The notes below the pieces were generated by a model that ran no database searches, had not been told where the DNA came from, and saw only the letters and a program-made list of their open reading frames with translations. Shown in pieces: positions 22,241 through 34,494 of a stretch of DNA of 64,000 nt (position 1 is the stretch's first letter; every line of letters starts with the position of its first letter). The DNA is from Meconema thalassinum (Eukaryota; Arthropoda; Insecta; Orthoptera; Tettigoniidae). The stretch covers positions 285,877,065 through 285,941,064 of the forward strand of contig OX336395.1 of assembly GCA_946902985.2 (NCBI GenBank), read 5' to 3'. A program made the position numbers and the translations under genes.

Positions 22241-23670
22241 GAACAAGTAGTTCCGTGAAGAACTATACAGCCTAGTTTCATATATCCTGCTCATGTTAAT
22301 TGCCTCTATCAACATACAAAATTTCAGTTTAATTGCTGTAACAGATTCGTAGATATTGATGACCGTCTAAATATTTCAGATGGTCGCCAGGTTGGATTTT
22401 ATTTTTGTACTATTACATTAAGATTATTGTGTACTTGTGGTATTCATACATCAATCGCATGATTAGAACACAAGAAGTAAAAACGAGATTTTAAAATTAG
22501 GCACAGCAGCCATCTTGTGATTATGCAAACAATTGAAATAAATTAGATGTCAGTGGATCAACATTTGTATAAGCATTTAACGTGCAACGTTTCACGGCAC
22601 TCGGATAGTTAATTCGCGAGATACGTCCTTTTAAATATTTATACTTCGCGTCGCCACCATGTTGGATTTGTGCTCACCAGGTTACTGAAAGTCCTATAGG
22701 TGAACATGTGTTCATAGTCTCTATGAACATTAAAAAATTCAGTTTGGTTGCTGTAAAAGATTCATAGATAATGAGAACCGTTTAAATATTTCGGAAGCTC
22801 GCCATTTAGGATTGTTATATGTATAGGCTATAGAGTTATGTACCATTCAAGGACAATTATTGCCTAGCTTCATTATTCAAACTTTCACTTTGATCGCATG
22901 ATTACGACACAAGAAATAAAAACTTAATTTTAAAATTTCGCACAGCCGCCAACTTGAGGTTATGTAAACAATTGAATTAAATTAGATGGCAGTGCATTAC
23001 AATGTGCAAAATCATTTACTGTACCACATTTCACTGCGCTCAGAGAGTTAAATCACGAGAAAAATCTATTAAAATATTTCAAATTCGCTTGGTCGCCATG
23101 TTCGTTTTGTACTTTACAGGTTTATGAAATATACATAGGTAAACTTGTATCAGTACCCTTTATCACCGTACAAAATTGCAGGGTGATATGTGTAATAGTT
23201 TCGGAGATATAGAATGTCAGTTTAAATATTTCGCACAGCCGCCATTTTGATGTTATGTAAACAATTGAACTAAATTAGACTCCAGTGCATTACAATGTGT
23301 ATAAACATTTGCTGTACCAAGTTTCATTACGTTTGGATAGTTAAATCGCGAGAAAAGTCTATTTAAAAGTCTCAACTTCGCTCGGCCGCCATGTTGGTTT
23401 TGTAGTCACCAGGTTTTCGAAAGTCCCATAGGTGAACTTCTAGTAGTGCCCTTTATCACTGTACACAATTTCAGGGCGATATCGGTAATAGTTTCGGAGA
23501 TATTGAATGCTAGTGAAATATTTCGCACAGCCGCCATATTGGATTGGTGGGACGTAACAAAATTTGAAGGGCACGGTCGAGGTCGCTGGGAATAATGCTA
23601 TAAATTTACCGAGTTTCATTTAAATCGGCTCCAGCCGTTTAGATTTTATTAGGGGACACACACACACACA

Positions 23671-23710
<40 letters not shown>

Positions 23711-23778
23711 GCACACACACACTGACAAAAGGTGATCTCATAAGCCTATTTTTTCAAAATTGAAAATAGGCTAAAAAT
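22241..23778 (+). mobile_element. Helentron-like non-autonomous element, family A, copy 2
   Basis: Begins GAACAAGTAGTTCCGTGAAG with AGCCTAGTTTCATAT inside. Ends with a (CA)n microsatellite (23653-23720) and hairpin AGCCTATTTTTTC/GAAAATAGGCT followed by AAAAAT. It is an inverted copy of 12535-14045, with the same ~290-bp internal repetition. The two copies differ at many scattered positions, so they are not a recent duplication. Confidence 0.65.
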
Positions 23779-23779
23779 G

Positions 23780-24221
23780 GCTTCAAAACTTCACACAGCT
23801 TCCCTATTTTCGACTCCACGCAAAAGTTGCCTTCCAGTGGACAACTGCCTCTACCTTCCAACTCTTTGCCCAGTTTCATTCACATCCTCTCTTGAGGTTG
23901 GTGTCTAGAAGGGGATCCCCCTCCACATGACATCTCCCACCCCGTTGATATGGGAATAATATTGGCTAGACACACACAAAGGAGTATTTTAATTTATAAA
24001 AGATCATCACGCAGTACAGAATTCAGTTGTTTCTGGAATATACTAAATGAAATGATGAGTTAGTGATTACCATTTTTACTTGTAGAACTTTCCATTTCTG
24101 TTGCTTGTCCCCTTTTTATGATCTGTTGGAGACTCGATTGCCAATAGTCAAGTTAGGAACCAAGCATGTGCTGACCTACTGTTGGCGCAGCAGTGTCAAA
24201 CGTCCCCCCCTCCCCTTAAGC
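23780..24221. other. no gene recognised
   Basis: Non-coding spacer between a Helentron-like element and the foldback at 24222; no motif or repeat seen beyond short homopolymers. Confidence 0.3.
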
Positions 24222-24586
24222 TGTATCATAAATTTAATTGTCCACTTTTTAATACAATTTTCAGTTTGTCTCTATTGATACATGTTTTGGCATATCTTAA
24301 ATATTCAATATCTTATATGGTTGACAAAGGAAGGATTTCTGGAATAAATTTTATTTCAAGTGATATTTTAAGAATTTTAAATTCATGTAGATAAGACAAT
24401 GACATATGAATCAAAATTAGTGTTTTTTATGAATGGGCGATAAAAATTGATGCTAAGGCTGTAGTACTGTAGTTGTAAGCTGATATTGTAATAGGCTGAA
24501 GAAGCACGGCACGCGTGCTGAAACATGTACTGATAGGGACAAACTGAAAATTGTATTGAAAAGTGGATAACTTAATTTATGATACT
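24222..24586. mobile_element. foldback/MITE-like inverted repeat, 66-bp arms
   Basis: Left arm 24222-24288 and right arm 24521-24586 are near-perfect reverse complements (both contain CAATTTTCAGTTTGTC or its complement), separated by about 230 bases. Long arms with a short non-coding core fit a foldback or MITE element. No target duplication was established. Confidence 0.65.
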
Positions 24587-24827
24587 GATATCAATACGGA
24601 AACACTGAAACCCAAATGATGAATGTCAAGGACAAACCCCCTAAGCTGAACAAACCTTGCACAACCTTGCACTGTGGCAATTCTATCTCCATGATGAGGG
24701 TTGTTGAGGCAGGACAGCAAGGTCATATGCCCCTCGTAACACAGTTTGAAAAATATAAATTTGTTCAGTTAACATTTAGAGATGGATGCCTAAAAATGAA
24801 AAAAGTCCATTATTAATAAAATAAATA

Positions 24828-26415
24828 AACAAGAAGTTCTGTGACGAACTAAAGAGCCTACTTTTCATGCCAATGATTATTCTACAGTATATGAACCTAT
24901 CTAGAATAATGACGAAATTAAGTTGCTAATATCGAAATTTCTAATTAGTTCGAAATACTGTATACCTGGCGTAATGTAGCCTAATAGAGCACCACAGTTG
25001 GCAGCCCTGATGACTGAATATATTCTTAGTTCCATCTCTTAAGGTACAGAATACAAAATTTGGTTGAAGTCCAATGAATAGCATGGACGTTACATGCAGT
25101 TAAACATTGGATCTATCAGCGCACGTAAAATCATGTTGGCAACAATGTCATGCATGTATTGGTCAGAAATAAATTTCTAAATTTCATTCCAGCAACACTC
25201 TCCACTATCATTTCATTTCATCTGTCATTCATTTAATTATTGCCCCAGAGGAGTGCGACAGGCCTCGGCAGCCGGCACATTTCATATCCTCGCCGCTAGA
25301 TGGGGGCTTCATTCATCCCATTCCTGACTCGGTCGGGGACTGGAAGCAGGCTGTGGATTTTCATTTCATGATATATTGCTGAGCCAATTTTGAATGAAAT
25401 CCATTAGTTAGTATATAAGTTAAATGCATTTTAAAATTGGACCTATCAGCAGGCTTAGAATCATGTTGGCAGCACTGAGGTATATGAGTTACTCCAAATT
25501 CATCTATAATGCCAGGTACTATACGTGTGCAAAGTTTAGAGCTATTGGCTTACATACTTTTTGATATATTGATATTAGGGTAACAAAAATAGGGACAGCA
25601 CATATTAACAGTTGGCAGCCCTGGTTGCTCTTAAGGATACGCATAGTCATATCTGTTATGGTACACATAGCACTTACGAAATTTGGTTGAAATCCAAATG
25701 ATAGTATGGAAGTTACATGTATTTAAATTTGGACCTGTCAGTAGGCTTAGAATCATGTTGGTAGCACTGACGTATATAAGTTACTCCAAATTAATATAGA
25801 ATGTCAGGTACTATACGTATGAATAGTTTAAAGCTGTCGGCTTGCATACTTTCTGATATATTGGCATTTGGAAAAAATAAAATAGGAGCATTTATTAACA
25901 GTTGACAACCCTGGTGGGTCTTACGAATACGCTCAGTCATATCTGGTTATGTACACATACAACATACGAAATTTGGTTGAATTCCAATTGATAGTGTAGA
26001 AGTTATATGCATTTAAAATGGACTTATCAGCAGGCTTATAATCATTTTGGCAACACTGTCATGTATGGCCTCCTGGAAATTAAACTGCAATATTATTATC
26101 TATACGTGTGCCAATTTTGAAATAGCTCCCATTCATACCTTCCATGATATCCAACATGGAGCTCAAATTTCTTATGCGATTTTTTAGCAGTTGGTAGCAC
26201 TGACATCATTTTCAAATATGGCCGTGAGATATTCAGGTATAGATCTTTACTCCAACCAAATTTTGTTTCGATTGCTCCAGCCGTTTAGGAGTTGATAGGG
26301 GGGGAACACACACAGACAGACAGACAGAAGGACAGACAGACAGACACACATTTGCCCGATCTCATAAGTCTACTTTTTCCTCATTTTTGCAAAATGTGAA
26401 AAGTAGGCTAAAAAT
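24828..26415 (+). mobile_element. Helentron-like non-autonomous element, family B, copy 2
   Basis: Direct-orientation copy of 14299-15717: AACAAGAAGTTCTGTGACG start, the ~290-bp internal period (CAGTTGGCAGCCCTG landmarks), an (ACAG)n tract at 26310-26350, and a hairpin plus TAAAAAT end. It carries an extra ~200 bases (about 25172-25372) absent from copy 1. Confidence 0.65.
25172..25372 (+). mobile_element. short insertion in Helentron-like copy B2
   Basis: This ~200-base segment, with ATTTCATTTCATCTGTCATTC at one end and GACTGGAAGCAGGCTGTGG plus a second TTTTCATTTCATG at the other, interrupts sequence that is continuous in copy B1. The GC-rich core with CATTTCAT-like ends suggests a SINE or a truncated LINE 3' end. 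Family not identified. Confidence 0.5.
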
Positions 26416-26417
26416 AT

Positions 26418-26890
26418 AGTTGAATAAAAAAGGGGTAAAAGGGAAGAAAGAGAGAAAAATCTTTCGAAAGATACTAGGGCCTGAAAAACTAACCGATTGT
26501 ACGTGGAGAAATGAGGATCTATATAAACAGGCAGAGAAGATCACGGAGACCATGCGTAAGAGGAGACTGAAGTTTTAAGGGCACCTCATGAAAGTGGATG
26601 AGAATCGAATAACGAAAATAATATTTAATTACATCAGCAAGCAAAAGGCGACTACAATGTGGGTAGAAGAAACGAGAAAAGAAATGGAGTAAGTTGGCGT
26701 ACATGCTAAAGACAGTGGAATAGGGCTGTGTTTCGAGCTAAAATTGATAACTTAAAGGGGTTCGATGAAAGACCCAGTAGAACAAACAAGAACACCTGGT
26801 AAGAGGAAAGGATAAGGAACCACAGCGAAAGGATGAAGATATTCTGTGTGAAAAAAAAGGAACTAACCATCATGGCAATTGTTTCCCGTG
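26418..26890 (+). mobile_element. LINE 3'-end fragment (RTE-like)
   Basis: A frame with one or two stops gives FRKILGPEKLTDCTWR, then ITETMRKRRLKF, GHLMKVDENRITK and IFNYISKQKATT, the usual C-terminal tail following the reverse transcriptase in this LINE type. 5' parts are absent; it directly abuts the end of Helentron-like copy B2. Confidence 0.6.
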
Positions 26891-27745
26891 ACCCACAGTA
26901 GGCCAAATTCAAAGAAAGAAGAAGAAACAAAAATATAGGGAATACCAAACAACAGTGTCAAGCTTGCTAGAAGGTCCTGGGTTCGTTGCACTAATGGGTG
27001 TTGTGCGAAACATGAAGCAATTGATTGAATAAAATTCAAAGAGTCAGTACACACAAGAAAGTGGAATCGTGCATTCTGTAGGGCTAACTGCAGAGATACA
27101 TAGATAGCAACGAGCTCCGCAGTAAAGAGGATATAAGTTTGTGAGAAATAGATCTTCATATTTGCACCATCAATGATTTAAGCTCAACCCACTTTCTCGT
27201 TCACCATCGAACCAATCGCAAGCATCCAGAAATTGGTGAACTGTGCTGTTCACCTTAAGACCTCGATGTAGACCTAGCCAAATTTCCGGACATACGACAC
27301 CTCATTAGGTGTCTGGATCATAAAGGGACCTGCAGCCACTCCTATTTCATTACACGAGCTATCAAGCCTAATACCAACCGCCTGGTTGGTGTACCTCTAG
27401 TGGGATCAGGTATTGAATAGAGATTGATAGCTAGGATAATGCATCATTTGATGCACATTGGCAGCATATGATGAGAGCATATCTTGGCGTCGGACACAAA
27501 GAGGTGGAACACCAGATTTGGTTAGCAGGGTGGAAATCGGGCTGTTCGGAAAGCATTGGCTGTCAGCCTAATTCCGCCATAGTAGATACTGTCCAGCATT
27601 TTCAAAGTTACTGACTTTGCTGAACTGTAGGCTGCAAAATCATAGTCCAGTCGGGACAGGCTGAGGGCTTGGTAAAACAGTAACAGGACCTAAGCTATCT
27701 CAAATTCAGTAATTTGCTGCCCTTGGTTGATTTCAGGGGCTTTTT
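26875..27745 (-). mobile_element. LINE fragment with RNase H domain
   Basis: The minus strand encodes ILFTAELVAIYVSLQLAL and FLVCTDSLNFIQSIASC, the two central blocks of a retroelement RNase H domain (the TAEL Glu and the TDS Asp), preceded by decayed sequence of the reverse transcriptase-RNase H connection (about 27160-27745). LINEs with RNase H of this type belong to the I/R1 groups. Stops are scattered throughout. Confidence 0.65.
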
Positions 27746-27759
27746 TGTTGTTGTTGTTG

Positions 27760-28130
27760 TGTGGCCACCTGAGAGGCCGAGTGCAGGTCTTTTTAGTCAA
27801 CCCCCGTGGGCGACCTGCGCGATGGCATGAGAGATGGAATGATGAAGATAATGAAACTGGGTAAGGATGTGGAAGGAAGGAAGGAAGATTGTAGTTTTAC
27901 GTGACCGTGAATCTTGTGATTATGAGCCACGGGATGTGGAAGGAAGCAGCCGTGGCCTGACAGAAGGTGCCGTCCCAGCATTTGCCTGGTGTTGAAATTG
28001 GGAAACCATGGAAAACCTTTTCAAGGACGGTCGACGGTGGGGCTCGAACCCACGCGCCTACCGAGTCAGCTGAGAGCTTGGCCCCATGACTTAACGCTGC
28101 GCTTTAGCGAGCGTAGCCACTCTTGCCGGT
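27760..28130 (-). mobile_element. tRNA-derived SINE, ~350 bp
   Basis: Minus-strand head includes a box A-like segment and GGGTTCGAGCCCCACCG (box B), followed by a body with GGTTTTCCATGGTTTCCC and AATGCTGGGACGGCACC. A GGAAGGAAGGAAGG run lies inside at 27871. Arrangement and length match arthropod SINEs. Confidence 0.6.
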
Positions 28131-28357
28131 ATATTTCAGGAGTTAGAAAATATTGTGATTGTGTACTTTTGTATGGTACCAGAATAAAAACATATTATTG
28201 TGATGTCTGTATTAAGGTAAGATTTCAGATGAAATGAGAAAATTATGATTGGTCCGAATGAAGAGTTGCTGGGTGCATTGCAAGAAGCAAACAATACACC
28301 CTTCTAAGAGAAGTGCGTAAAACAGTTCAAGTGGTCCAATGTGATAAATTAAGTTAA

Positions 28358-31300
28358 GGTGACACTCCGGAGATAAAAATCGATATTTTGTTCATTTTGG
28401 TGATTTTTTTAATGACAGAAATTGAAAGGATTGGGTTTCTTCTTTCTTGTCACAAAGTTATTCCGTTGAATTCAAACAATTTGTCACCTTAATAAAGCTT
28501 TGTTTGTCAGTCTGCACACAGCAGAAATGGGTGTGGCATCTGCTGAACTGCTTGTTAGATTATTTATGATGTCTTTGTCATTTTTCATTCAATCAAATCA
28601 ATAAAATATCCCTGTTCTTTGCAATTACGCTTCTCGGGGATGGGCCAACAGCCAGCCGCCCCCCCCCTCTCTCTCTTATATTTCTACAGAAGGGAGCTGT
28701 AAGATCTACCATGTTTATGAATGAATTTATAAAGCCTGCAAAGGACTAATATTTCAGTTCTTGACTCTACTGTCATTGAGCAACATTCTATGCTTGTATT
28801 GGTATTCCTGATGTCACTACAATAATGCCGACAACTAGAAGTTTTGTTATTCTTGTATGTCCCTTCTTTCTTGCGAGTTCTGTGGCGGTAGCCAGTCTGT
28901 TTACTTTTGTGAAGTTGCGCACGTAACCTCTTGTAGTTTTGCATCAAGATACTAGACAAGCTCCCAGAATTACCAATATTCGTACAGAAGCTGCTAAGAA
29001 ACAAAAGGAAGTAAAAACATACGGTTCTGGTGACTTCTAGGTAATGGATCAGGAAGATAACGTCACTTGAAGTTTGCTTTAATTTTCCCGCCAATTTTAA
29101 TTTTACATTTAAATCCCATTTTCTCCCATAATATTCTGCCAAATGTAACAAAATTTGTATGGTATATGTATCGCAGCTATATTAGGAAACCTGCGTATGG
29201 AATTCTTGATTGCAGAATTCTTCCCAGTAGTAGGGAAGAAGATTTTCAGGATAGCGAGGGCTAGAGATAAGGCATCGAAAGATTTTACTCATATTAAGCA
29301 GATGAAGAGTTGTGAGGGAGTAGTTCTTCATGATGAAAACAAAATCAAGAAAAGGTGGGAGGAATATTTCAACCACTTACTAAATGAGGAAAATGATAGA
29401 CTGTCTTCTGGTGATGGTGTGCCCTACCAGAGTTGAACCACTGGAATTGGTAGTGAAGAAGTGATGATTGCTGTCAAGAAAATGAAAAAAGGAAAAGCCA
29501 CTGGTCCTGATGAAATTCCAGCGGAAGTATGGCAGTGTCTTGGGCAGACAGGAATAGATATGTTGTGGGATCTCATGCAGCAAATTTAATCGGAAGAGGT
29601 TATGCCCATGGAGTGGTGGGAGACAACACTAGTTCCTATATATAAGGAAAAGGGCGACATCCAGGACTCTTCTAACTACAGGGGGATAAAGCTGATGTCC
29701 CATACCATGAAAATCTGGGAGAAAATTGTCGAGAAAAGGCTTCGAGAGGACACAACGATTGGAGATCAACAGTTTGGGTTCATGCCAGGTAGGAGTACAA
29801 CTGATGCCATTTTTTCACTCCGTCAACTCATTGAAAGGCATAGAGAGAAGAATAAGGAGCTACATGTGGTCTTGATAGACTTAGAGAAGGCCTATGATAG
29901 AGTTCCACGCCAGGAAGTCTGGAGATGTCTGAGGACCAAAGCAGTCCCGGAAAAATATGTGTGGCTTATCCAGGACATGTACGAGGAAGCTAAAACAAGA
30001 GTCCGGAGTAGCGTCGGGTTGACTAACTGGTTTCCTGTTCAAGTTGGGTTGCATCAGGGGTCAGCCCTGAGTCCATACATATTCAATCTTGTCATGGATG
30101 TCCTATCTGATGGCTTACGTAGTGCAGCACCATGGTGCATGCTGTTTGCCGATGCCATTGTTTTGTGCGACACCAGTAGGAGAGAACTGGGAAGGTGACT
30201 GGAGAACTGGCGAGAAGCCTTGGAAACCAGAGGCATGAAAATCAGTCGAAAGAAAACCGAGTATTTGTGCCTTGGTGGTGAGGGCAATGAATTACCGGTA
30301 GTGCAGATGGATGGAGTAAGCTTAAGGCCAGTCAGTAGCTTCAAGTATCTTGGGTCAACCATGTCTGAAGATGGCAACATAAATACTGAGATTAACCACA
30401 GGGTTCAGTCAGCCTGGATGAACTGGAAACGGTTTTCTGGCATTCTGTGTGACAAAAGGCTCAGTATAAGGATGAAAGGAAAGGCCTACAAGACAGCTGT
30501 GAGGCCAGCCATGATGAATGGTGCGGAGACATGGGCAATAACTAAGTCACAATGTCATAAGCTGGATGTGACTGAGATGAAGATGCTGCGCTGGATGAGT
30601 GGCATCACTAGGATTGATCACATCGCAAATGAGAAAATCAGGGGCACAGTAAAAGTAACAGAAGTCTCCAAGAAAATCCAGGGGAGAAGACTGCTGTGGT
30701 ATGGGCATGTTATGCGGCGGGATAATAACTATGTAGGATGGAGAGCGATGTCTCTGGTTGTGGATGGCACGAGGAATAGAGGCAGACCTCGAAGAAGATG
30801 GACTGACAATATCCATGAAGACCTAATGGAGAAGCAGTCAGGGGACGACGATGTGTGGGACAGAATAAAATGGAAAAGACTTGCCAGAAACATCGACCCC
30901 ACTTGAAGTGGGATAAGATGATGAAGAAGAAGAAGAAAAAGTTGGGATTTAAAAGTCCAAAATTTTTGAACAAAAAAAAATTACACAAATTTAGTACTAT
31001 AATATTTCATTATATAAATTATTTACAGAAAAATCGATACGTAGTGTTTTTTAAAGATGTATTATCTACCTAATTTCAAATTTCCATTAACATGTCATTT
31101 GAAATCTATGAAAAAAAATGAAATTAAAAATTCCAAAAAAAAATCAAAAAACAATATTTTGGAAAAACTATTTATTGTATATGAAACAAATATTTGTGAT
31201 ATCTCAACTTTTGTTTGGGTGACATTCCCACAAGGTTTCGAGAAAATCCATGCATTAGGTAGGAAGATAACGTCACTTGAACTTCGCTTTAATTTTCCCG

Positions 31301-31775
31301 TCAATTGAAATTTTACATTTAAATCCCATTTTTCTCCCAAAATATTCTGCCAAATGTAACAAAATCTGTATGGTATATGTATCACAGCTATATTAGGAAA
31401 CCTGCGTATGGAATTCTTGATTGCAGAATTCTTCCCATTAGTAGGGATTTAAAAGTCCAAAATGTTTGAACAAACAAATTACACAAATTCTGTACCATAA
31501 TATCTCATTATATAAATTATTTACAGAAAAATCGATACGTAGTGTTTTTCAAAGAAGTATTATCTACCTAATTCCAAATTTCCATTAACATGTCATTTGA
31601 AATCTATGTAAAAATTGGAATTAAAAATTCAAAAAAAAATAATTGGAAAAACTATTAATTGTGTATGAAACAAATATTTGTGATATCTCTACTTTTTTTT
31701 GGGTGACATTCCCACAAAGTTTCGTGAACATCCATGCATTAGCTAAAAAGATGTGTTTATCTCAGGAGTGTCGCC
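28358..31775. mobile_element. TTAA-flanked DNA transposon with internal duplication and nested LINE
   Basis: The ends form a 20-bp inverted repeat GGYGACACTCCKGAGATAAA (28358 and, complemented, 31775), each flanked by TTAA (28354-28357 and 31776-31779). TTAA with such TIRs suggests piggyBac-type mobilisation. A ~480-bp block is tandemly duplicated: the sequence from GAAGATAACGTCACTTGA at 29056 (interrupted by the LINE) recurs from 31264 to about 31745. No transposase of its own is recognisable; the minus-strand frame at 28684-29151 has no clear domain. Confidence 0.7.
29238..30945 (+). mobile_element. RTE-type LINE, 5'-truncated, nested
   Basis: Encodes the reverse transcriptase and C-terminal tail of an RTE-like non-LTR retrotransposon: KGKATGPDEIP, TTLVPIYKEKGD, FGFMPGRSTTDAIF, LIDLEKAYDRVPR, GLHQGSALSP, then a catalytic box reading FADAIVL where the family has F/YADD, so the second catalytic Asp is lost. 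The tail has YLGSTMSEDG, MLRWMSGITR and GHVMRRD. Stops lie at about 29434, 29587 and 30196. The 3' end is a short GATGATGAAGAAGAAG tail, as in RTE elements. It interrupts the duplicated block of the TTAA transposon (junctions at ...AGTAGGG and GGGATTTAAAAG). Confidence 0.85.
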
Positions 31776-31869
31776 TTAAGAATAAAAGTACATACATTCA
31801 TTTTCATTTGAGACTGTTGTGCCCGTCAGCATCCAATCTAGTCTGCAAGCCTCTGTTTGCGAACAAATT

Positions 31870-33355
31870 ACATCCATGATCCCGTATTATCAGTCAGCAC
31901 TGCGGCTTCCTCTTCTTCTAGACCTCTCGCTTTCAAATTGTTCGAAACTGAATCTAACCATTGCCTCCTAGGTCCACCTATGCTTGTCTTTCACTCTACA
32001 GCTGAAATTATTAAGTTCTTTGGTAACCTCTCTTCCTCCATTCTTTTCACATGACCCCACCATCTGAGTTGGCTCATGTAGCGTGTTGATTTCTAACGCA
32101 GCCCTTATCTCTTAATTATGAGTACCTTCCTGGCATTGCTCCAACCTATTTGTCCGAACAATCATTCAAGCTACCCTCATATCAGTTACCTCTAGCTTAT
32201 GTATCACATATCCTGAATCTACCCCGCTCTCACTTCCATACAGCAAGGTCGGTCTAAATACTGAGCGATATAGGGAGTGTTTCATTGCTACACTAACTTC
32301 CTTATTACAGGATACTGTAGATCACAACTAAATACTCACTGCATTGCCTTTTCTGCACCTTGACTCTATTTCCTTCCAATACCACCATCCTGAGAGAATA
32401 CATGGACTAAGTACTTAATATGCTCCACCTGCTCCAATTTAGTTCCTCCTATTTGACATGCTATTTTCTTGTGCTTCTTCCTTGCCGGCATAACCATCAT
32501 TTTTGAAATGCTTATTTTCATACCTACCATATTTCCTACATTTCTGTTCATGTTATAACAATTTTGACTTGTAAGCTTTGGACGGAGTCTGTCATTACAA
32601 CCAAGTCATCGGCATAAGCCAGAATGCTGGTTTCCATCTAATTGAATCCGAACCAACCAGTTTACGCCCTTCAGAAAATAGTCCATGTAATAAATAAACG
32701 GTAGTAGTAGCAGCGGTGAGAGATTACAGCCTTGCCTCACTCCTGTAACAACCTTAATCCAAGAATTAATCCTACCATCAACTCTCACTGCAGCCTGATT
32801 ATCAACATAAATAATGTTGATTGTCTGTAGCAGCCTTCCCTCGATACCATATTCCCTCTGGATGCTCAGCATCTTCACCCTGGGTACTCTATCGTATGCC
32901 TTCTCTTAGTAGACCTACAAAACACAAATGCCTATTCGTCTCGTAACATTCCTCTATAACTTGGCGCATACTAAATATTTGATCTTGACATCCTTGTTTC
33001 GATCTAAGGCGACGCTGGTTTTCATCCATCTTACTCTCGGCCAATGATCGAACTCTCATTTCGACAATGCCCGGGACACTTATCAAAGAAATACCACAAT
33101 AATTATTGAAATCTATTCTGTTACCTTGTTTAAAGTTGGGGAGATTACAGCTTTCGTCCAGTCAGAGGGTACATTTCCTAAAATTCATAACAATTCGATT
33201 ATCCTATGCAACCATTTCAGCCGTGCTTTCCCACTATACTTCACCATTTCTGACCGAATTTCATCTACCCTTGCCGCTTTGTGACATTGTAGTTTATTTA
33301 CCACCCTCTCTATTTCTCAACGATAACTTTCATTATTTGGGTAACTGTCCTGGAT
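31870..33355 (-). mobile_element. LINE fragment 1 of 3 (reverse transcriptase to 3' end)
   Basis: Minus-strand frames: LISVPGIVEMRV, KQGCQDQIFSMRQVIEECY, a VGLL..EG remnant of the YxDLxKAYD block, LREYGIEG-like REYGIEGRLL, VVTGVRQGCNLSPL, and further on GMKISISKMMVMP and KLEQVEHIKYL, ending with GGPRRQW-type tail near 31970. Multiple stops and frameshifts. 5'-truncated. It belongs to the same broad RTE-like group as its neighbours but differs in sequence, so it is a separate insertion. Confidence 0.75.
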
Positions 33356-33474
33356 TGTGAATATATTACAGATGTATACTGATACAATTTACAAGGAAAC
33401 TATAATCCAAGTTTCTCAATCTATTTTACCAGTGTTTCACCCCAGTGCACCATTGGGCTTATTAGTTGGTAAAG

Positions 33475-34490
33475 TACACTTCTTCTTGTGCCATATCCTC
33501 ATTGGATGTTAGTTATTGTTGTTTTAAGGGTTGGAACTACGAGATCATCTGCCAATCTCATTGGATGTTGGTTGTCATCAAGGCGATTTCTTTTACCAGC
33601 TTGGAATAGTGCAGGAGTGTTGATTCCATACCATTCACGTATGTTCTTTATCCAAAATATTCTCCTCCTTCCTAGACCTCTCCTACCTTCAATTATTAGC
33701 TATAGGAGTTTATATTTATCATTGCAAATGGTATGGTCAAAGTATTCAAGTTTTTTCTGTTTGGTGTTATGCAAATCCTTCAGTTCTTGATGCAGGCGTT
33801 CCAGCAATTCCATGTTACGTACTCTATCAATCCATTACATTCTGAGCAGGCGCCAATAGCGCCTCATCTCGAAGGCTTGAAGTTTTTTACTGGTGTTCTC
33901 CGTGAGGGTCCAGACTTCAGCGCCATGCAGCAGGATAGAGAAAATGTGACACCGTAGTAAATGGAGACGAGAAGCAATATTAAAGTCTCTGTTGCACAGT
34001 AATTCTTTCATTTTCTTGAATGCAGCTCTAGCCAATTCAATGCGGTATAGCATTATTCCAATAATTATCAAGTATGCATCCAAGGTATTTCACGTGTTGA
34101 GCTTGTTCCAGTGTTGTCCCAGCTACAGTAAGATTAACAGGTGGAATTACGTGTTTGCTCAAAACCATTACTTTTTTCCTTTTTGTTTTCAAATTCAGAC
34201 CTGCTCTTGCACTGTGATGTACTACAGAGTTTAGTAAGGTTTGTAGATCTTCAGAACTTGTTGCAAGCAGAGCTGAATCGTCTGCATACTGCAAATCATT
34301 TAAGGTTTCTCCATTAACAATACCTTCATATTTTCCTTCCAGTGCTTCAGAAAATATTTCCTCAGAGTAGATATAGAAATGAAGTGGAGATAGAGCATAA
34401 GACTTGTCTCACTCCTTGTTATACTGTACATTTTCTACACTACTGATGTAGATGCAATCTGCTTTTACTGAAGCCGTCTGATTCCAGTAC
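33475..34490 (-). mobile_element. LINE fragment 2 of 3 (YADD box to 3' end)
   Basis: Minus strand: LNDLQYADDSALLATS (intact YADD, near 34290), ARAGLNLKTKRKK, TTLEQAQHVKYLG, a C-terminal HIFSILLHGAEVWTL, and a tail with KKLEYF and GRRRIFWIKNIREWYG near 33620. Stops separate the pieces. 5'-truncated within the reverse transcriptase. Confidence 0.75.
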
Positions 34491-34494
34491 TTAC

